Program-made: the position numbers and the translations under genes
Shown: one piece after another, positions 16,437-25,761 of the stretch
How positions within the stretch are numbered: position 1 is the first letter of the stretch
Layout: each line of letters starts with the position of its first letter
Source: Streptomyces sp. NBC_00539
GTDB lineage: Bacteria > Actinomycetota > Actinomycetes > Streptomycetales > Streptomycetaceae
Assembly (NCBI RefSeq): GCF_036346105.1
Contig: NZ_CP107811.1
Span: 4,483,501 to 4,547,500 of the forward strand
Length of the DNA: 64,000 nt
Direction of reading: 5' to 3'
The notes under the pieces: model-generated
The model's database searches: none
Told to the model about the DNA's origin: nothing
What the model saw: the letters and a program-made list of their open reading frames with translations, nothing else

Positions 16437-17734
16437 ACGAGGGTGCCTTCCGGGGCCGTGAACTGCTGGAACGCGATGGACTTCTCGACCTTGTAGTGCT
16501 CGCGGCCGAGGAGCTCTCCGATGATGTACGCGTTGCGGTACGCGGCCATGCCCAAGTCGGGGGAGGTGACGGAGTGGTTGTGGACGGTGCCGTTCTGCAG
16601 GAAGATCCCGCGGCCCGTCACGTCGATGCTGTAGTTGCGGGCCGCGTCGGGCCGGCCGTGGCCGTCGAAGCGCAGCCGGTCGCGTACGGGTGCCAGGAAC
16701 TCCGGCAGGGTGTAGCGGTAGCCGGTGGCGAGGACCAGGCCCTCGGTGGCGAGGGAGAAGTCACGTTCCTGCTCCTCCTGGCGCAGGCCGAGGGTGTACG
16801 TGCCCGTCGTGGTGTCGTACGCGGCCGAGTTCAGCGAGGTGTTGGTCAGCAGGGTGGTCGGTACCGGGCCGGGGCTGCTGATCTTCTTCTGGTAGAGCAG
16901 GTCGAAGATGGCGTTGATCAGCTCGCCGTCGATGCCCTTGAACAGGTTCTTCTGCTGCGACTCCAGCCGGTAGCGGGTCTCCTCGGGCAGCGCGTGGAAG
17001 TAGTCCACGTACTCGGGGGACGTCATCTCCAGCGTCAGCTTCGTGTACTCCAGCGGGAAGAAGCGGGGGGAGCGGGTGACCCAGTTGAGCCGGTAGCCGT
17101 GTACGTCGATCTCGCTGAGGAGGTCGTAGTAGATCTCGGCGGCGCTCTGCCCGGAGCCGACCAGGGTGATCGACTTCTTCTGCTGGAGCTGCGCCTTGCG
17201 GTCCATGTAGGCGCTGTTGTGGGTGAAGTCGCCGCCCAGGCCCTCGCAGGCGGACGGCACGAACGGCGGGGTGCCGGTGCCCAGGACCAGGCGGCGGGCG
17301 AGGTGGGTCTCCCCGCGGTCGGTGTGGACCTCGTACAGCCCGGCCCGTTCGTCGTAGGTGACCTCGGTGACGGAGGTCGAGTACAGGACGTTGTCGAGGC
17401 GGTCCGCGGCCCAGCGGCAGTAGTCGTTGTACTCGGCGCGCAGCGGGTAGAAGTTCTCCCGGATGTAGAAGGAGTACAGCCGGTCCTTGTCCTTGAGGTA
17501 GTTCAGAAAGGAGAAGGGCGAGGTCGGGTCGGCGAGGGTGACGAGGTCCGACATGAACGGCGTCTGCAGGTGCGCGCCGTCCAGGAACATCCCGGCGTGC
17601 CACTCGAAGTGCGGCTTCGACTCGATGAAGAGCCCGTCGAGCCCGTCGATCGGTGCGGTCAGGCAGGCGAGTCCCAGGTTGAAGGGACCGAGGCCGATAC
17701 CGATGAAGTCACGGGGTTCACGAGTGGACGGCAA
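16433..17734 (-). CDS. desB: Cadaverine N-monooxygenase (FAD/NADPH)
   Basis: Flavin-dependent N-hydroxylating monooxygenase that oxidises cadaverine to N-hydroxycadaverine, second step of desferrioxamine synthesis. 433 residues, with FAD-binding [14 protein letters not shown] near residue 12, NADPH-binding [14 protein letters not shown] near the middle and the C-terminal [12 protein letters not shown] motif of lysine/ornithine N-hydroxylases. The start appears to be TTG at 17734 ([14 protein letters not shown]), preceded by GGGAG; no closer ATG or GTG keeps the FAD motif. The gene overlaps desA by 17 bases and desC by 4. Confidence 0.95.
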   Translation of the reverse strand: MPSTREPRDFIGIGLGPFNLGLACLTAPIDGLDGLFIESKPHFEWHAGMFLDGAHLQTPFMSDLVTLADPTSPFSFLNYLKDKDRLYSFYIRENFYPLRAEYNDYCRWAADRLDNVLYSTSVTEVTYDERAGLYEVHTDRGETHLARRLVLGTGTPPFVPSACEGLGGDFTHNSAYMDRKAQLQQKKSITLVGSGQSAAEIYYDLLSEIDVHGYRLNWVTRSPRFFPLEYTKLTLEMTSPEYVDYFHALPEETRYRLESQQKNLFKGIDGELINAIFDLLYQKKISSPGPVPTTLLTNTSLNSAAYDTTTGTYTLGLRQEEQERDFSLATEGLVLATGYRYTLPEFLAPVRDRLRFDGHGRPDAARNYSIDVTGRGIFLQNGTVHNHSVTSPDLGMAAYRNAYIIGELLGREHYKVEKSIAFQQFTAPEGTLV

Positions 17735-19208
17735 GGGATGCTCCCAGGTACTGCTCGGCGTGTACGGCGAGGAGGTCGAGGACGGCCGAGATGTCGGACG
17801 CCGTGGTCTGCGGGTTGAGGAGGGTGAACTTGAGGTACTGCCTGCCGTCGACCTTGGTGCCGGCGACGACGGCCTCGCCGGAGGCGAACAGGGCCTTGCG
17901 GGCGTGGAGGTTGGCCTCGTCGACCAGGTCCGGCCGCAGGTCGCCCGCGGGGACGTAGCGGAAGACGAGGGTGGAGATCGTGGGGCGTACGACGACCTCG
18001 AAGCGGGGGTCGGCGTCGAGGAGTTCCCAGCCTGCCGCCGCCAGGTCGATGACCTCGTCGAAGAGCGAGCCGATGCCGTCGGCGCCCATCACGCGCAGGG
18101 TCATCCAGAGCTTGAGGGCGTCGAAGCGGCGCGTCGTCTGGAGGGACTTGTCGACCTGGTTCGGGATCCGCTCCTCGGCCATGCGCCGCGGGTTGAGGTA
18201 GTCCGCGTGGTACGTGGCGTGCCGGAGGGTGTCGCGTTCGCGGACCAGGACGGCGCTGGAACTGACGGGCTGGAAGAAGGACTTGTGGTAGTCGACGGTG
18301 ACCGAGTCGGCGTGCTCGATGCCGTCGAGGAGGTGCCGGCGGGTGGGGGAGACCAGCAGTCCGCAGCCGTACGCGGCGTCCACGTGCATCCACGTGGAGT
18401 GCTCGGCGGCGAGGCGGGCGATCTCGGGGAGCGGGTCGATGGACCCGAAGTCGGTGGTGCCGGCGGTGGCGACGACGGCCATCGGCACGAGGCCCTCGCG
18501 GGCGCAGCTCTCCAGTTCCAGGGCCAGCGCGGAGGTGTCCATACGGCGGCCCAGGTCGACGGGGACGGAGATCACGGCCTCGTAGCCCATGCCCAGCATG
18601 GCGGCGGACTTGCGGACGCTGAAGTGGCTCGCCTCGGAGGCCAGGATGCGCAGTCGCGGCAGGAGTTCGGCCTTGGTGAGTTCCCGGCCCTCGGCACGGG
18701 CCCGCTGGAGGGCGATGCGGCAGGCCTCGTCCCGGGCCAGTAGCAGGGCGTGGAAGTTGGACTGGCTGCCGCCGGAGGTGAACACGCCGTCGGCGCGCGG
18801 GCCCAGGCCGATGCGGCCGGCGGTCCAGTCGATCAGGCGGCGCTCGATGAGGGTGCCGCCGATCGACTGGTCCCAGGTGTCCATCGAGGAGTTGACGGCG
18901 GAGAGGATCGCCTCGCCGAGCACGGCGGGGATGACGACGGGGCAGTTGAGGTGCCCGAGGTAGCGGGGGTGGTGGAAGTACACCGCGTCCCGCAGGTAGA
19001 CCTCTTCGAGCTCGTCGAGGGCGGCGGCGGGGTCTTCGAGGGGCTTGTCGAGGTCGATCCCGTTGATGACCGGGGCGAGTGCGTCGACGGAAATACCGGT
19101 GTGGGGCCGTTCCGTGGTGGCCAGTTTGGCGGCGACACGGTCGACGCCTTCGGTCACGGAACGCCGGTAGAGGTCCGCGGTCGTCTCATTGAGCAGATGC
19201 GAACGCAT
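17718..19208 (-). CDS. desA: Lysine decarboxylase (PLP) for siderophore synthesis
   Basis: Makes cadaverine from lysine, committing it to desferrioxamine. A group II PLP decarboxylase of 496 residues: PLP-phosphate binding [14 protein letters not shown], the Asp-containing HVDAAYG that holds the pyridine ring, and Schiff-base Lys309 in [14 protein letters not shown]. The start is ATG 19208, behind GGAGGAAAGTT. The gene leads desABCD, with an iron box about 60 bases upstream, so it is expressed when iron is scarce. The family includes aromatic and diaminobutyrate decarboxylases, but operon context fixes the substrate. Confidence 0.96.
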   Translation of the reverse strand: MRSHLLNETTADLYRRSVTEGVDRVAAKLATTERPHTGISVDALAPVINGIDLDKPLEDPAAALDELEEVYLRDAVYFHHPRYLGHLNCPVVIPAVLGEAILSAVNSSMDTWDQSIGGTLIERRLIDWTAGRIGLGPRADGVFTSGGSQSNFHALLLARDEACRIALQRARAEGRELTKAELLPRLRILASEASHFSVRKSAAMLGMGYEAVISVPVDLGRRMDTSALALELESCAREGLVPMAVVATAGTTDFGSIDPLPEIARLAAEHSTWMHVDAAYGCGLLVSPTRRHLLDGIEHADSVTVDYHKSFFQPVSSSAVLVRERDTLRHATYHADYLNPRRMAEERIPNQVDKSLQTTRRFDALKLWMTLRVMGADGIGSLFDEVIDLAAAGWELLDADPRFEVVVRPTISTLVFRYVPAGDLRPDLVDEANLHARKALFASGEAVVAGTKVDGRQYLKFTLLNPQTTASDISAVLDLLAVHAEQYLGASLAVHS

Positions 19209-19266
19209 CAACTTTCCTCCGGACAGGGGGCAGTGGGGGTGGACGGTGGTGCTCCGAAATGCTTGC

Positions 19267-19285
19267 TTAGGTTAGCCTAACCTAA
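19267..19285. promoter_or_regulatory. Iron box (DmdR1/IdeR-type operator) before desA
   Basis: TTAGGTTAGCCTAACCTAA is a fully symmetric 19-base iron box, 59 bases upstream of the desA start. It matches the streptomycete consensus TTAGGTTAGGCTCACCTAA closely. DmdR1 with Fe2+ would repress desABCD here. Confidence 0.92.
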
Positions 19286-19301
19286 CCATTTTGCCCAACA
19301 G

Positions 19302-19334
19302 AGAGGGCCCCGGCCGAAACGGCCGGGGCCCTCT
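19302..19334 (-). terminator. Hairpin after desF
   Basis: AGAGGGCCCCGGCCG (19302-19316) pairs perfectly with CGGCCGGGGCCCTCT (19320-19334) around an AAA loop. It lies 32 bases after the desF stop and 17 bases before the desA iron box, insulating desA from upstream transcription. Confidence 0.85.
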
Positions 19335-19365
19335 GAACGGGGGTCGGTGCAAGGGGAGTTGGGGC

Positions 19366-20298
19366 TTACAGATCCGCGGCGGGGTCCTCGCTGGGAGCCC
19401 GGCCCGAATAAGCCTCCGCGAGGAGCTCCTCCTCGCTCACGCCGAGCCGCCAGTAGCCGGTGAAACGCACCCGCCGCCGGTCGACCCCGCGCTCCTGTAC
19501 CAGGAGGCGGCGTACGGCGCGGATCGTCGCGGACTCCCCGGCGATCCAGCCGTACGGGGCCTCGCAGGCGGGCGCTCCGTCCGCCCGGACGACCTCCAGC
19601 AGGTGCTCGGTCCGCGCCCGGCCGGCGCCCGCGCCCCGCACCACCCAGGTGATGTCCGCGTCCGCGAGGGTGGGCAGGGTGAGGCGGTCGTCCTCGTGCG
19701 GGACCTCGAACCAGGCCTTGACGCGGCTGCCCGGGGGGAGCCGGTCCAAGATCGCGGCCGCCGCGGGCAGGGCGGTCTCGTCCGCGTACATCAGGATGAG
19801 GTCGCTGTCCGCCGGGGGCTGGAACCGCACGGACTTGTTCCGGGCGACGGCCGGCCCGATCGCGAGGATCCGGCGGCCGGTGACCGCCCGCCCGGCCCAC
19901 GCGGAGGCGGGGCTCGTGTCCCCGTGGAGGACGAAGTCGATGTCGATCTCGTCCACGCCCTGTGGGGTACGCCGCTGCTCGCGCACGGTGTACGAACGCA
20001 TCACCGGGCGCTCGCCCTCCGGCATGGCGCGCCAGGCGCCGAACCAGGTGTCCTCGTCGGTGGACGGGAGCACGGTGTGCTCCCGGTGCGGGGGCGGCAG
20101 GAAGAGCGAGAGGCTCTGGTCGTAGCCGCCCGAGCGGAAGCCGGCGAGCGACTCACCGCCGAAGGTGACCCGCAGGAACGAGTGGCCGAGGCGGCGCGTG
20201 CGGAGCACTTCGAGCGCGAAGAAGCGGAAGTCCGCGACGGCCCCGGCGGTGTCCGGGCCGCTGTCCGTTCCTTCGGCGGCGGAGGTGGTGGCGGTCAT
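19366..20298 (-). CDS. desF: Siderophore-interacting protein, ferric-siderophore reductase (FAD/NAD(P)H)
   Basis: Flavoprotein of the ViuB/YqjH type that reduces Fe3+-siderophore to free iron in the cytoplasm. 310 residues from ATG 20298 (a longer reading from 20394 is Arg-rich and lacks support). The FAD-binding motif appears as RSYTVREQRR, followed by HGDTSPASAWAGRAV and GPAVARNKSVRFQP; the C-terminal pyridine-nucleotide part has LILMYADETALPAAAAIL and GWIAGESATIRAVRRLLV. It lies 50 bases after desE on the same strand, so both are probably iron-regulated from the box before desE. DesF is the name used in recent streptomycete literature. Confidence 0.88.
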   Translation of the reverse strand: MTATTSAAEGTDSGPDTAGAVADFRFFALEVLRTRRLGHSFLRVTFGGESLAGFRSGGYDQSLSLFLPPPHREHTVLPSTDEDTWFGAWRAMPEGERPVMRSYTVREQRRTPQGVDEIDIDFVLHGDTSPASAWAGRAVTGRRILAIGPAVARNKSVRFQPPADSDLILMYADETALPAAAAILDRLPPGSRVKAWFEVPHEDDRLTLPTLADADITWVVRGAGAGRARTEHLLEVVRADGAPACEAPYGWIAGESATIRAVRRLLVQERGVDRRRVRFTGYWRLGVSEEELLAEAYSGRAPSEDPAADL

Positions 20299-20347
20299 GC
20301 GGTGGGTCCCCCAGGGAGTTGGTCGACGGCGCCGGAACCGAGCGTGG

Positions 20348-21388
20348 TCAGCTGACCTTCTTGGCGCTCTGGATCGCCTTCGCGAGGTCTTCAAGGATCT
20401 TGGCGCACTTGTCGTACGAGTAGATCGGCTCGGTCACGCGCGGGGTGACCTGGCCGGCCTTGACGGCGGGCAGCTCGGCCCAGGTCGGCTTGGCCTTGAG
20501 CTCCTCGGGCTGGAGGGTGCCGGTGCGGTTGTCGAGCAGGACGACGTCGGCCTTGTACTTGCCGGCGTTCTCCCAGCTCAGGCTCTCGAAGAAGCCACCC
20601 TGGTCCAGCTTCTCGGGGACGACGAACTCGACGCCGAGGGACTCGAAGTACTTCAGGTCGGCGGAGGTCTTCGGGGTGGAGACGTAGAACAGGTCGGCGG
20701 CGCCGGAACCGACGAGCACCTTGATGCCCGGGTTGGCCTTCGTGGCCTCGCGGACCTTGGCGGAGGCCGCTTCGAAGCGGGCCTTCGCGTCGACGGCGGC
20801 CTTGGAGTTCAGGTCGGCGCCCAGCGACTTGGCGAGGTCGGCCGTGCGCTCCAGCGACTTGTCGAGGGTGGCGTCCCCGCCCACCGAGATCGCGGCCGCC
20901 GGGGCCAGCTTGAGGATCTTTTCCTTGGAGGCCTCGGGGACGTACCAGTACGTGCCGTCCCAGGTGTTGGTGACGAGCAGGTCGGGCCGCAGGGCCGCGT
21001 ACTTCTCGACGTTGAACTCGTCGTAGACGTTGCCCAGGATCTCGACCTTGGAGATGTCCATCGTGCCGGCCTGGACGTCGGGCTTGCCGTCGGCGGTCTT
21101 GGTGGGGCCGAACACGCCCTTCACCTTGACGCCGTAGTCGGACAGCGCGGCCGCGGTGCCGGTGAAGGCGACGATGTTCTTCGGCGTCGACTTGGCGGTG
21201 ACGTCCTTGCCCAGGTCGTCCTTGAAGCTCCAGGCCCCGGAGGCCGCGGCGCCCTTGTCCGATTCGCCCGCCCCGTCCTTGGCCTTGTCGGCGCCGCCGC
21301 AGGCGGAGAGCGCCGCGACGAGGCCGAGGGCGCCGCCTGCGGCGATGAGGCCGCGGCGGGTGAAGGGGGAGGTCCGGGACTTGGGCAT
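20348..21388 (-). CDS. desE: Ferrioxamine-binding lipoprotein of the siderophore importer
   Basis: Cell-surface receptor that captures ferrioxamine B/E for import by an ABC permease encoded elsewhere. 346 residues with a signal peptide holding twin arginines (TRRGLIAAGG, Arg11-Arg12) and a lipobox LSAC at Cys30, so it may be exported folded by Tat and then lipidated. The mature part is a class III binding protein: VAFTGTAAALSDYGVKVKGV, LRPDLLVTNTWDGTYWYVPE, then a long helix and YDKCAKILEDLAKAI at the end. An iron box lies 58 bases upstream of its start. Confidence 0.93.
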   Translation of the reverse strand: MPKSRTSPFTRRGLIAAGGALGLVAALSACGGADKAKDGAGESDKGAAASGAWSFKDDLGKDVTAKSTPKNIVAFTGTAAALSDYGVKVKGVFGPTKTADGKPDVQAGTMDISKVEILGNVYDEFNVEKYAALRPDLLVTNTWDGTYWYVPEASKEKILKLAPAAAISVGGDATLDKSLERTADLAKSLGADLNSKAAVDAKARFEAASAKVREATKANPGIKVLVGSGAADLFYVSTPKTSADLKYFESLGVEFVVPEKLDQGGFFESLSWENAGKYKADVVLLDNRTGTLQPEELKAKPTWAELPAVKAGQVTPRVTEPIYSYDKCAKILEDLAKAIQSAKKVS

Positions 21389-21445
21389 GTCGATGTCCGC
21401 TTTCGTGCGTGGAGCGTGCCGGGCGACCGCTGGGGCCGTTCGAAG

Positions 21446-21464
21446 GAAGGTTAGCCTAACCTCG
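21446..21464. promoter_or_regulatory. Iron box before desE
   Basis: The 19 bases GAAGGTTAGCCTAACCTCG contain the symmetric core GGTTAGCCTAACC (21449-21461), the same core as the desA box. The outer three bases on each side are degenerate. It lies 58 bases before the desE start, almost the same spacing as at desA, supporting coordinated DmdR1 control. Confidence 0.88.
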
Positions 21465-21476
21465 CTTGGAAAGGTA

Positions 21477-21505
21477 AGGGGGCCCTAACTTCCGTCGGGG
21501 CCCCT
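21477..21505 (-). terminator. Imperfect hairpin after the acdH operon
   Basis: AGGGGGCCC (21477-21485) can pair with GGGGCCCCT (21497-21505) with one bulged G. It lies just downstream of the acyl-CoA dehydrogenase stop and upstream of the desE iron box. Confidence 0.45.
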
Positions 21506-21536
21506 CACCTGCACGCCTACGCGGACGGACCGACTC

Positions 21537-22697
21537 TCAGCCCCCGAAGCCCAGTTCGCGCGCGATGAGCATGCGCTGCACCTCGCTCGTGCCCTCGCCG
21601 ATCTCCAGGATCTTGGAGTCACGCCACATCCGTGCGACCGGATACTCGTTCATGAACCCGTAGCCGCCGTGGATCTGGGTGGCCTCCCGGGCGTTGTCGA
21701 CGGCGACGGTGGAGGAGTACAGCTTCGCGATCGCCGCCTCCTTCTTGAACGGCTCGCCCGCCACCAGCCGCGAGGCCGCGTCCCGCCAGCCGACGCGGGC
21801 CATGTGGGCACGCATCTCCATGTCGGCCAGCTTGAACTGGATGGCCTGGTTGTCCCCGATCGGCCGGCCGAAGGCCTGCCGCTCCTTCGCGTACTTCACC
21901 GACTCGTCCACACAGCCCTGCGCGAGGCCGGTGGCGAGCGCCGAGATGGCCACGCGCCCCTCGTCCAGGATGCGCAGGAACTGGGCGTAGCCGCGGCCCT
22001 CCTCGCCCACCAGGTTGGCGAGCGGCACCCGTACGTTGTCGAAGGCAAGCTCACGGGTGTCCGAGGAGTTCCAGCCGACCTTCGAGTACGGCGCCGCGAC
22101 CGTGAAGCCCGGGGTGCCGGACGGGACGATGATCGAGGAGATCTCCGGGCGGCCGTCCGCCTTGCGCCCGGTGACGGCGGTGACCGTGACCAGACCGGTG
22201 ATGTCCGTACCGGAGTTGGTGATGAAGCACTTCGAGCCGTTGATCACCCACTCGTCGCCGTCCCTCACGGCGGTGGTGCGGCTGCCGCCCGCGTCCGAGC
22301 CCGCGCCCGGCTCCGTCAGGCCGAAGGCGCCGAGGATCTCACCGGAGCACATCCGCGGCAGCCACTCCCGCTTCTGCTCCTCGGTGCCGAAGAGGTAGAT
22401 CGGCATGGCGCCGAGGGAGACCCCGGCCTCCAGGGTGATGGCGACCGAGGAGTCGACGCGGGCCAGCTCCTCCAGGGCGATGCCGAGGGCGAGGTAGTCA
22501 CCGCCCATGCCGCCGTACTCCTCGGGGAAGGGCAGGCCGAACAGGCCCATCCGGCCCATCTCGCGGACGATCTCGTACGGGAACTCGTGCCGCTCGTACA
22601 GGTCGCCGATCTTGGGCGCGATGACGTCGTGGGCGAACTCCTCGACGGTGCGGCGGAGTTCCTCGTGCTCGGGGGTGAGCCGGTGGTCGAGGGACAT
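21537..22697 (-). CDS. acdH: Acyl-CoA dehydrogenase (AcdH-like, short/branched-chain)
   Basis: FAD enzyme that introduces the 2,3 double bond into short or branched acyl-CoA, passing electrons to ETF. 386 residues with the family signatures FGLTEPGAGSDAGG, ITNSGTD, RQAFGRPIGDNQ and QIHGGYGFMNEYPVARMWRD. The catalytic base is the Glu in GEGTSE near the C-terminus, the MCAD/SCAD position; the isovaleryl-CoA dehydrogenase position (LDxER in helix G) is LDEGR here. It closes an operon with HMG-CoA lyase and a two-subunit acyl-CoA carboxylase, the leucine/isovalerate route. Streptomycete AcdH is reported to act on several branched and short substrates, which fits. Confidence 0.9.
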   Translation of the reverse strand: MSLDHRLTPEHEELRRTVEEFAHDVIAPKIGDLYERHEFPYEIVREMGRMGLFGLPFPEEYGGMGGDYLALGIALEELARVDSSVAITLEAGVSLGAMPIYLFGTEEQKREWLPRMCSGEILGAFGLTEPGAGSDAGGSRTTAVRDGDEWVINGSKCFITNSGTDITGLVTVTAVTGRKADGRPEISSIIVPSGTPGFTVAAPYSKVGWNSSDTRELAFDNVRVPLANLVGEEGRGYAQFLRILDEGRVAISALATGLAQGCVDESVKYAKERQAFGRPIGDNQAIQFKLADMEMRAHMARVGWRDAASRLVAGEPFKKEAAIAKLYSSTVAVDNAREATQIHGGYGFMNEYPVARMWRDSKILEIGEGTSEVQRMLIARELGFGG

Positions 22698-22704
22698 GTC
22701 TTCG

Positions 22705-23637
22705 TTACTCCTTGTGGGAGAGGGCGCGGACGGTACGGGAGGGGCTGGGCCGGCCCAACTGCTCGGCCATCCACACGCTCGTGGCGGTGAGGGCGGCCAG
22801 ATCGACCCCGGTCTCGATGCCGAGACCGTCGAGCATCCACACCAGGTCCTCGGTGGCGAGGTTGCCGGTGGCGCTCTTCGCGTACGGACAGCCGCCGAGG
22901 CCGCCCGCGGAGGCGTCGACCGTGGTCACGCCGTGCTGGAGCGCCGCGAGGGTGTTGGAGAGGGCCTGGCCGTAGGTGTCGTGGAAGTGCACGCCGATCC
23001 GCTCGGTGGCGACGCCTTCCGCGTTCAGCGCGGACAGCAGCGCCCGGACGTGGCCCGGGGTGGCGACGCCGATGGTGTCGCCGAGGCTGAGCTCGTCGCA
23101 GCCGAGGTCGAGCAGCGCCTTGGCGGTGCGGACGACCTGGGGGAGCGGGACCGCTCCCTCCCAGGGGTCGCCGAAGCACATGGACAGGTAGCCGCGTACG
23201 TGGGCCCGGTGTTCCTTGGCGCGGGCCACGACGGGCTCGAACATGGCGAGGGACTCGGCGACGGTGCGGTTGAGGTTGCGGGCGGCGAAGGTCTCGGTGG
23301 CCGAACCGAAGACGGCGATGCGGGTGGCGCCCAGGGCCAGCGCCCGGTCGAGACCGCGCTCGTTGGGGACGAGGACGGGCAGGGCCGCGTCGACGTCGGT
23401 GAGGAGGGGGAACAGCTCCTCCGCGTCGGCCAGCTGGGGCACCCACTTGGGGTGGACGAAGCTGGTGGCCTCGATGGTGGTCAGCCCGGCAGCGGCCAGG
23501 CGGCGGACGAACTCGGCCTTGACGGCGGTCGGGACGGCCGTCTGCTCGTTCTGCAGCCCGTCACGGGCGCCGACCTCGTGGATGCGGACGCGGGCCGGCA
23601 GCTCGGGAACCGGGACGGTCATGGGCAGTCCGTTCAC
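22705..23637 (-). CDS. Hydroxymethylglutaryl-CoA lyase
   Basis: Cleaves HMG-CoA to acetyl-CoA and acetoacetate, last step of leucine breakdown. 310 residues, TIM barrel of the HMGL-like family: VRIHEVGARDGLQNE at the start (metal Asp), SFVHPKWVPQL, GYLSMCFGDPWEG, HFHDTYGQALSN (metal His pair) and GGLGGCPYAKSATGN with the catalytic-loop Cys. I place the start at GTG 23637, whose GTGA overlaps the upstream stop by 4 bases behind an AGGAGG site; the Met six codons on has no ribosome site. Liu/MCC context supports HMGL over the related citramalate enzymes. Confidence 0.9.
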   Translation of the reverse strand: MNGLPMTVPVPELPARVRIHEVGARDGLQNEQTAVPTAVKAEFVRRLAAAGLTTIEATSFVHPKWVPQLADAEELFPLLTDVDAALPVLVPNERGLDRALALGATRIAVFGSATETFAARNLNRTVAESLAMFEPVVARAKEHRAHVRGYLSMCFGDPWEGAVPLPQVVRTAKALLDLGCDELSLGDTIGVATPGHVRALLSALNAEGVATERIGVHFHDTYGQALSNTLAALQHGVTTVDASAGGLGGCPYAKSATGNLATEDLVWMLDGLGIETGVDLAALTATSVWMAEQLGRPSPSRTVRALSHKE

Positions 23638-25745
23638 GACGTCTCCTCCTTCTCTTCCTCGTCCGGGGTGACGACGGCCAGGACCTGGTCCATGGCGACC
23701 GTCGTGCCGGGGGAGACGTCCAGCTCGGTGACCGTGCCGGAGTGGGGGGCGGAGATGACGTGCTCCATCTTCATCGCCTCGACGACGAGCAGGCTCTGAC
23801 CGGCGGTGACGTGGTCGCCGACGGCGACCTTGACGACGGTGACGGTGCCGGGCATGGGAGCGGCCAGGGCGTCGGCCCCTGCGGCGGCCGCGCCCTTCGC
23901 CGTGACGGGGTCGTACGCCTGGACGTGCCAGGAGTCGCCGTCCCGGCCGAGCCAGACCCCTTCCGCAGAGGCGGTGTGGCTGAACCGGTGCGTGACGCCG
24001 TCCAGTTCGATGGTGAGGCGGTCGTGATCGCGGCTGATGACGCGGCCGCGGGCCGGCGTCCCGGGGCCCTGCCCCGGACTCCGCGCCCCGGACGCAGCCG
24101 GGGCCGCGTCCGGCGCGGCGCCGTCGGCGGCCGCGGCGTCCTGGCCGGCGAGCAGGATCTCCTGCTCCGTGCCCCGCTGCCGGGTACGGACCTCGACCGG
24201 GTCCTGACCCGGGAGGCGGAAGTGGCGGACCGTCCATGCCGGGGTTCCGCCGAGGCGCCAGCCGTCGGCCGCCCCGAAGGGGTCCACCCAACCCGGGTCA
24301 CCCGGGCCCCCGGCAGGGTTTCGGGAAGGGGCGGGGCGGGGGACGTCCAGCAGCGCGGCCGCCGCGTACACCTCGGACGGCACCGAATCCGGGAGGAGGG
24401 ACGCGAGATCCCGCTCGACAAGGCCGGTGTCGAGGTCGCCCGACACCACGTCCGGATGGGCCAGCAGCCTCCGCAGGAAGCCGGCGTTGGTCTGGACGCC
24501 GAGGATCACGGTGTCCGCGAGGGCGCCCCGCAGCATGCGCAGGGCCGTCGCCCGGTCGGGGCCGTGGACGATGACCTTCGACAGCATCGGGTCGTACGTG
24601 GAGCCCGTGTCCACCCCGGCCAGCAGCCCGGAGTCCGTGCGCACCGCACCACCGGACGGCTCCGACAGCGCCAGCACCGTGCCCCCCGACGGCAGGAACC
24701 CGCGCGCCGGGTCCTCCGCGCAGACGCGGGCCTCGATCGCGTGGCCCGTCAGGGTGACATCGGCCTGGCCGAAGCCGAGCGGCTCGCCGGCGGCCACCCG
24801 CAACTGCTGCTCCACCAGGTCCAGCCCGGTGATCAGCTCCGTCACCGGGTGCTCCACCTGGAGCCGGGTGTTCATCTCCATGAAGTAGTACGAGGACGGG
24901 TCCCCGCCCGGCACGATGAACTCCACCGTGCCCGCGCCGACGTACCCGCAGGAGCGGGCCGCCTCCACCGCCGCCGCCCCCATCGACGCCCGCAGCTGCG
25001 GCGTCAGCAGCACCGAGGGGGCCTCCTCGATGACTTTCTGGTGGCGCCGCTGGAGCGAGCACTCGCGCTCGCCCAGGTGCACCACGTTGCCGTGCGCGTC
25101 CGCCAGCACCTGGATCTCGATGTGCCGCGGCCGGTCCACCCACCGCTCCACGAGCAGCGTGTCGTCGCCGAAGGAGGACCGGGCCTCGCGGCGGGCCGCC
25201 GCGATCTCCTCGCCGAGCAGGTCCGCGTCCCGCACCAGGCGCATGCCCTTGCCGCCGCCGCCCGCCGAGGGCTTGAGCAGCACCGGCATGCCGATCTTCT
25301 CGGCGGCGGAGACCAGTTCGGCGTCGCTCAGGCCGCTCCCGGAGGAGCCGGGGACGACCGGGACGCCGGCCGCCTTCACCGTCTCCTTCGCCCGGATCTT
25401 GTCGCCCATCAGCGAGATCGCGCTCGCGGGCGGCCCGATGAACGCGAGGCCCGCCTCCTCGCAGGCCGCCGCGAACCCCGCGTTCTCCGCGAGGAAGCCG
25501 TACCCCGGGTGGACCGCCTCGGCGCCGGTGCGGCGGGCCGCGTCGAGCAGCCGCTCCACCGACAGGTAGCTTTCGGCGGCCGCCGCCGGGCCGATCCGGA
25601 CGGCCGTGTCGGCCTCCCGGACGTGCCGCGCGTCCGCGTCCGCGTCGCTGAAGACGGCCACGGAGCGGATCCCGAGCTGCCGCAGCGTGCGGATGACCCG
25701 TACCGCGATCTCACCCCGGTTGGCGACCAGAACAGTGCTGAACAT
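23634..25745 (-). CDS. Acyl-CoA carboxylase alpha subunit (biotin carboxylase + biotin carrier), methylcrotonyl-CoA type
   Basis: Carboxylates its own biotin using ATP and bicarbonate, then passes CO2 to the beta subunit. 703 residues. The biotin carboxylase domain (1-450) shows STVLVANRGEIAVRVIR, the ATP-grasp GGGGKGMR loop, ERECSLQRRHQKVIEEAPS and MEMNTRLQVEHPVTE. A variable middle domain, with a Pro/Ala-rich insertion near residues 535-570, leads to the carrier domain, where Lys659 in VVEAMKMEH bears biotin. The start is ATG 25745 with GAGGA upstream. It lies directly after the beta subunit. 3-methylcrotonyl-CoA is the likely substrate by operon context (HMG-CoA lyase, acyl-CoA dehydrogenase); geranyl- or propionyl-CoA cannot be excluded. 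Confidence 0.9.
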   Translation of the reverse strand: MFSTVLVANRGEIAVRVIRTLRQLGIRSVAVFSDADADARHVREADTAVRIGPAAAAESYLSVERLLDAARRTGAEAVHPGYGFLAENAGFAAACEEAGLAFIGPPASAISLMGDKIRAKETVKAAGVPVVPGSSGSGLSDAELVSAAEKIGMPVLLKPSAGGGGKGMRLVRDADLLGEEIAAARREARSSFGDDTLLVERWVDRPRHIEIQVLADAHGNVVHLGERECSLQRRHQKVIEEAPSVLLTPQLRASMGAAAVEAARSCGYVGAGTVEFIVPGGDPSSYYFMEMNTRLQVEHPVTELITGLDLVEQQLRVAAGEPLGFGQADVTLTGHAIEARVCAEDPARGFLPSGGTVLALSEPSGGAVRTDSGLLAGVDTGSTYDPMLSKVIVHGPDRATALRMLRGALADTVILGVQTNAGFLRRLLAHPDVVSGDLDTGLVERDLASLLPDSVPSEVYAAAALLDVPRPAPSRNPAGGPGDPGWVDPFGAADGWRLGGTPAWTVRHFRLPGQDPVEVRTRQRGTEQEILLAGQDAAAADGAAPDAAPAASGARSPGQGPGTPARGRVISRDHDRLTIELDGVTHRFSHTASAEGVWLGRDGDSWHVQAYDPVTAKGAAAAGADALAAPMPGTVTVVKVAVGDHVTAGQSLLVVEAMKMEHVISAPHSGTVTELDVSPGTTVAMDQVLAVVTPDEEEKEETS

Positions 25746-25761
25746 CAGTGAGGTCCTCACG

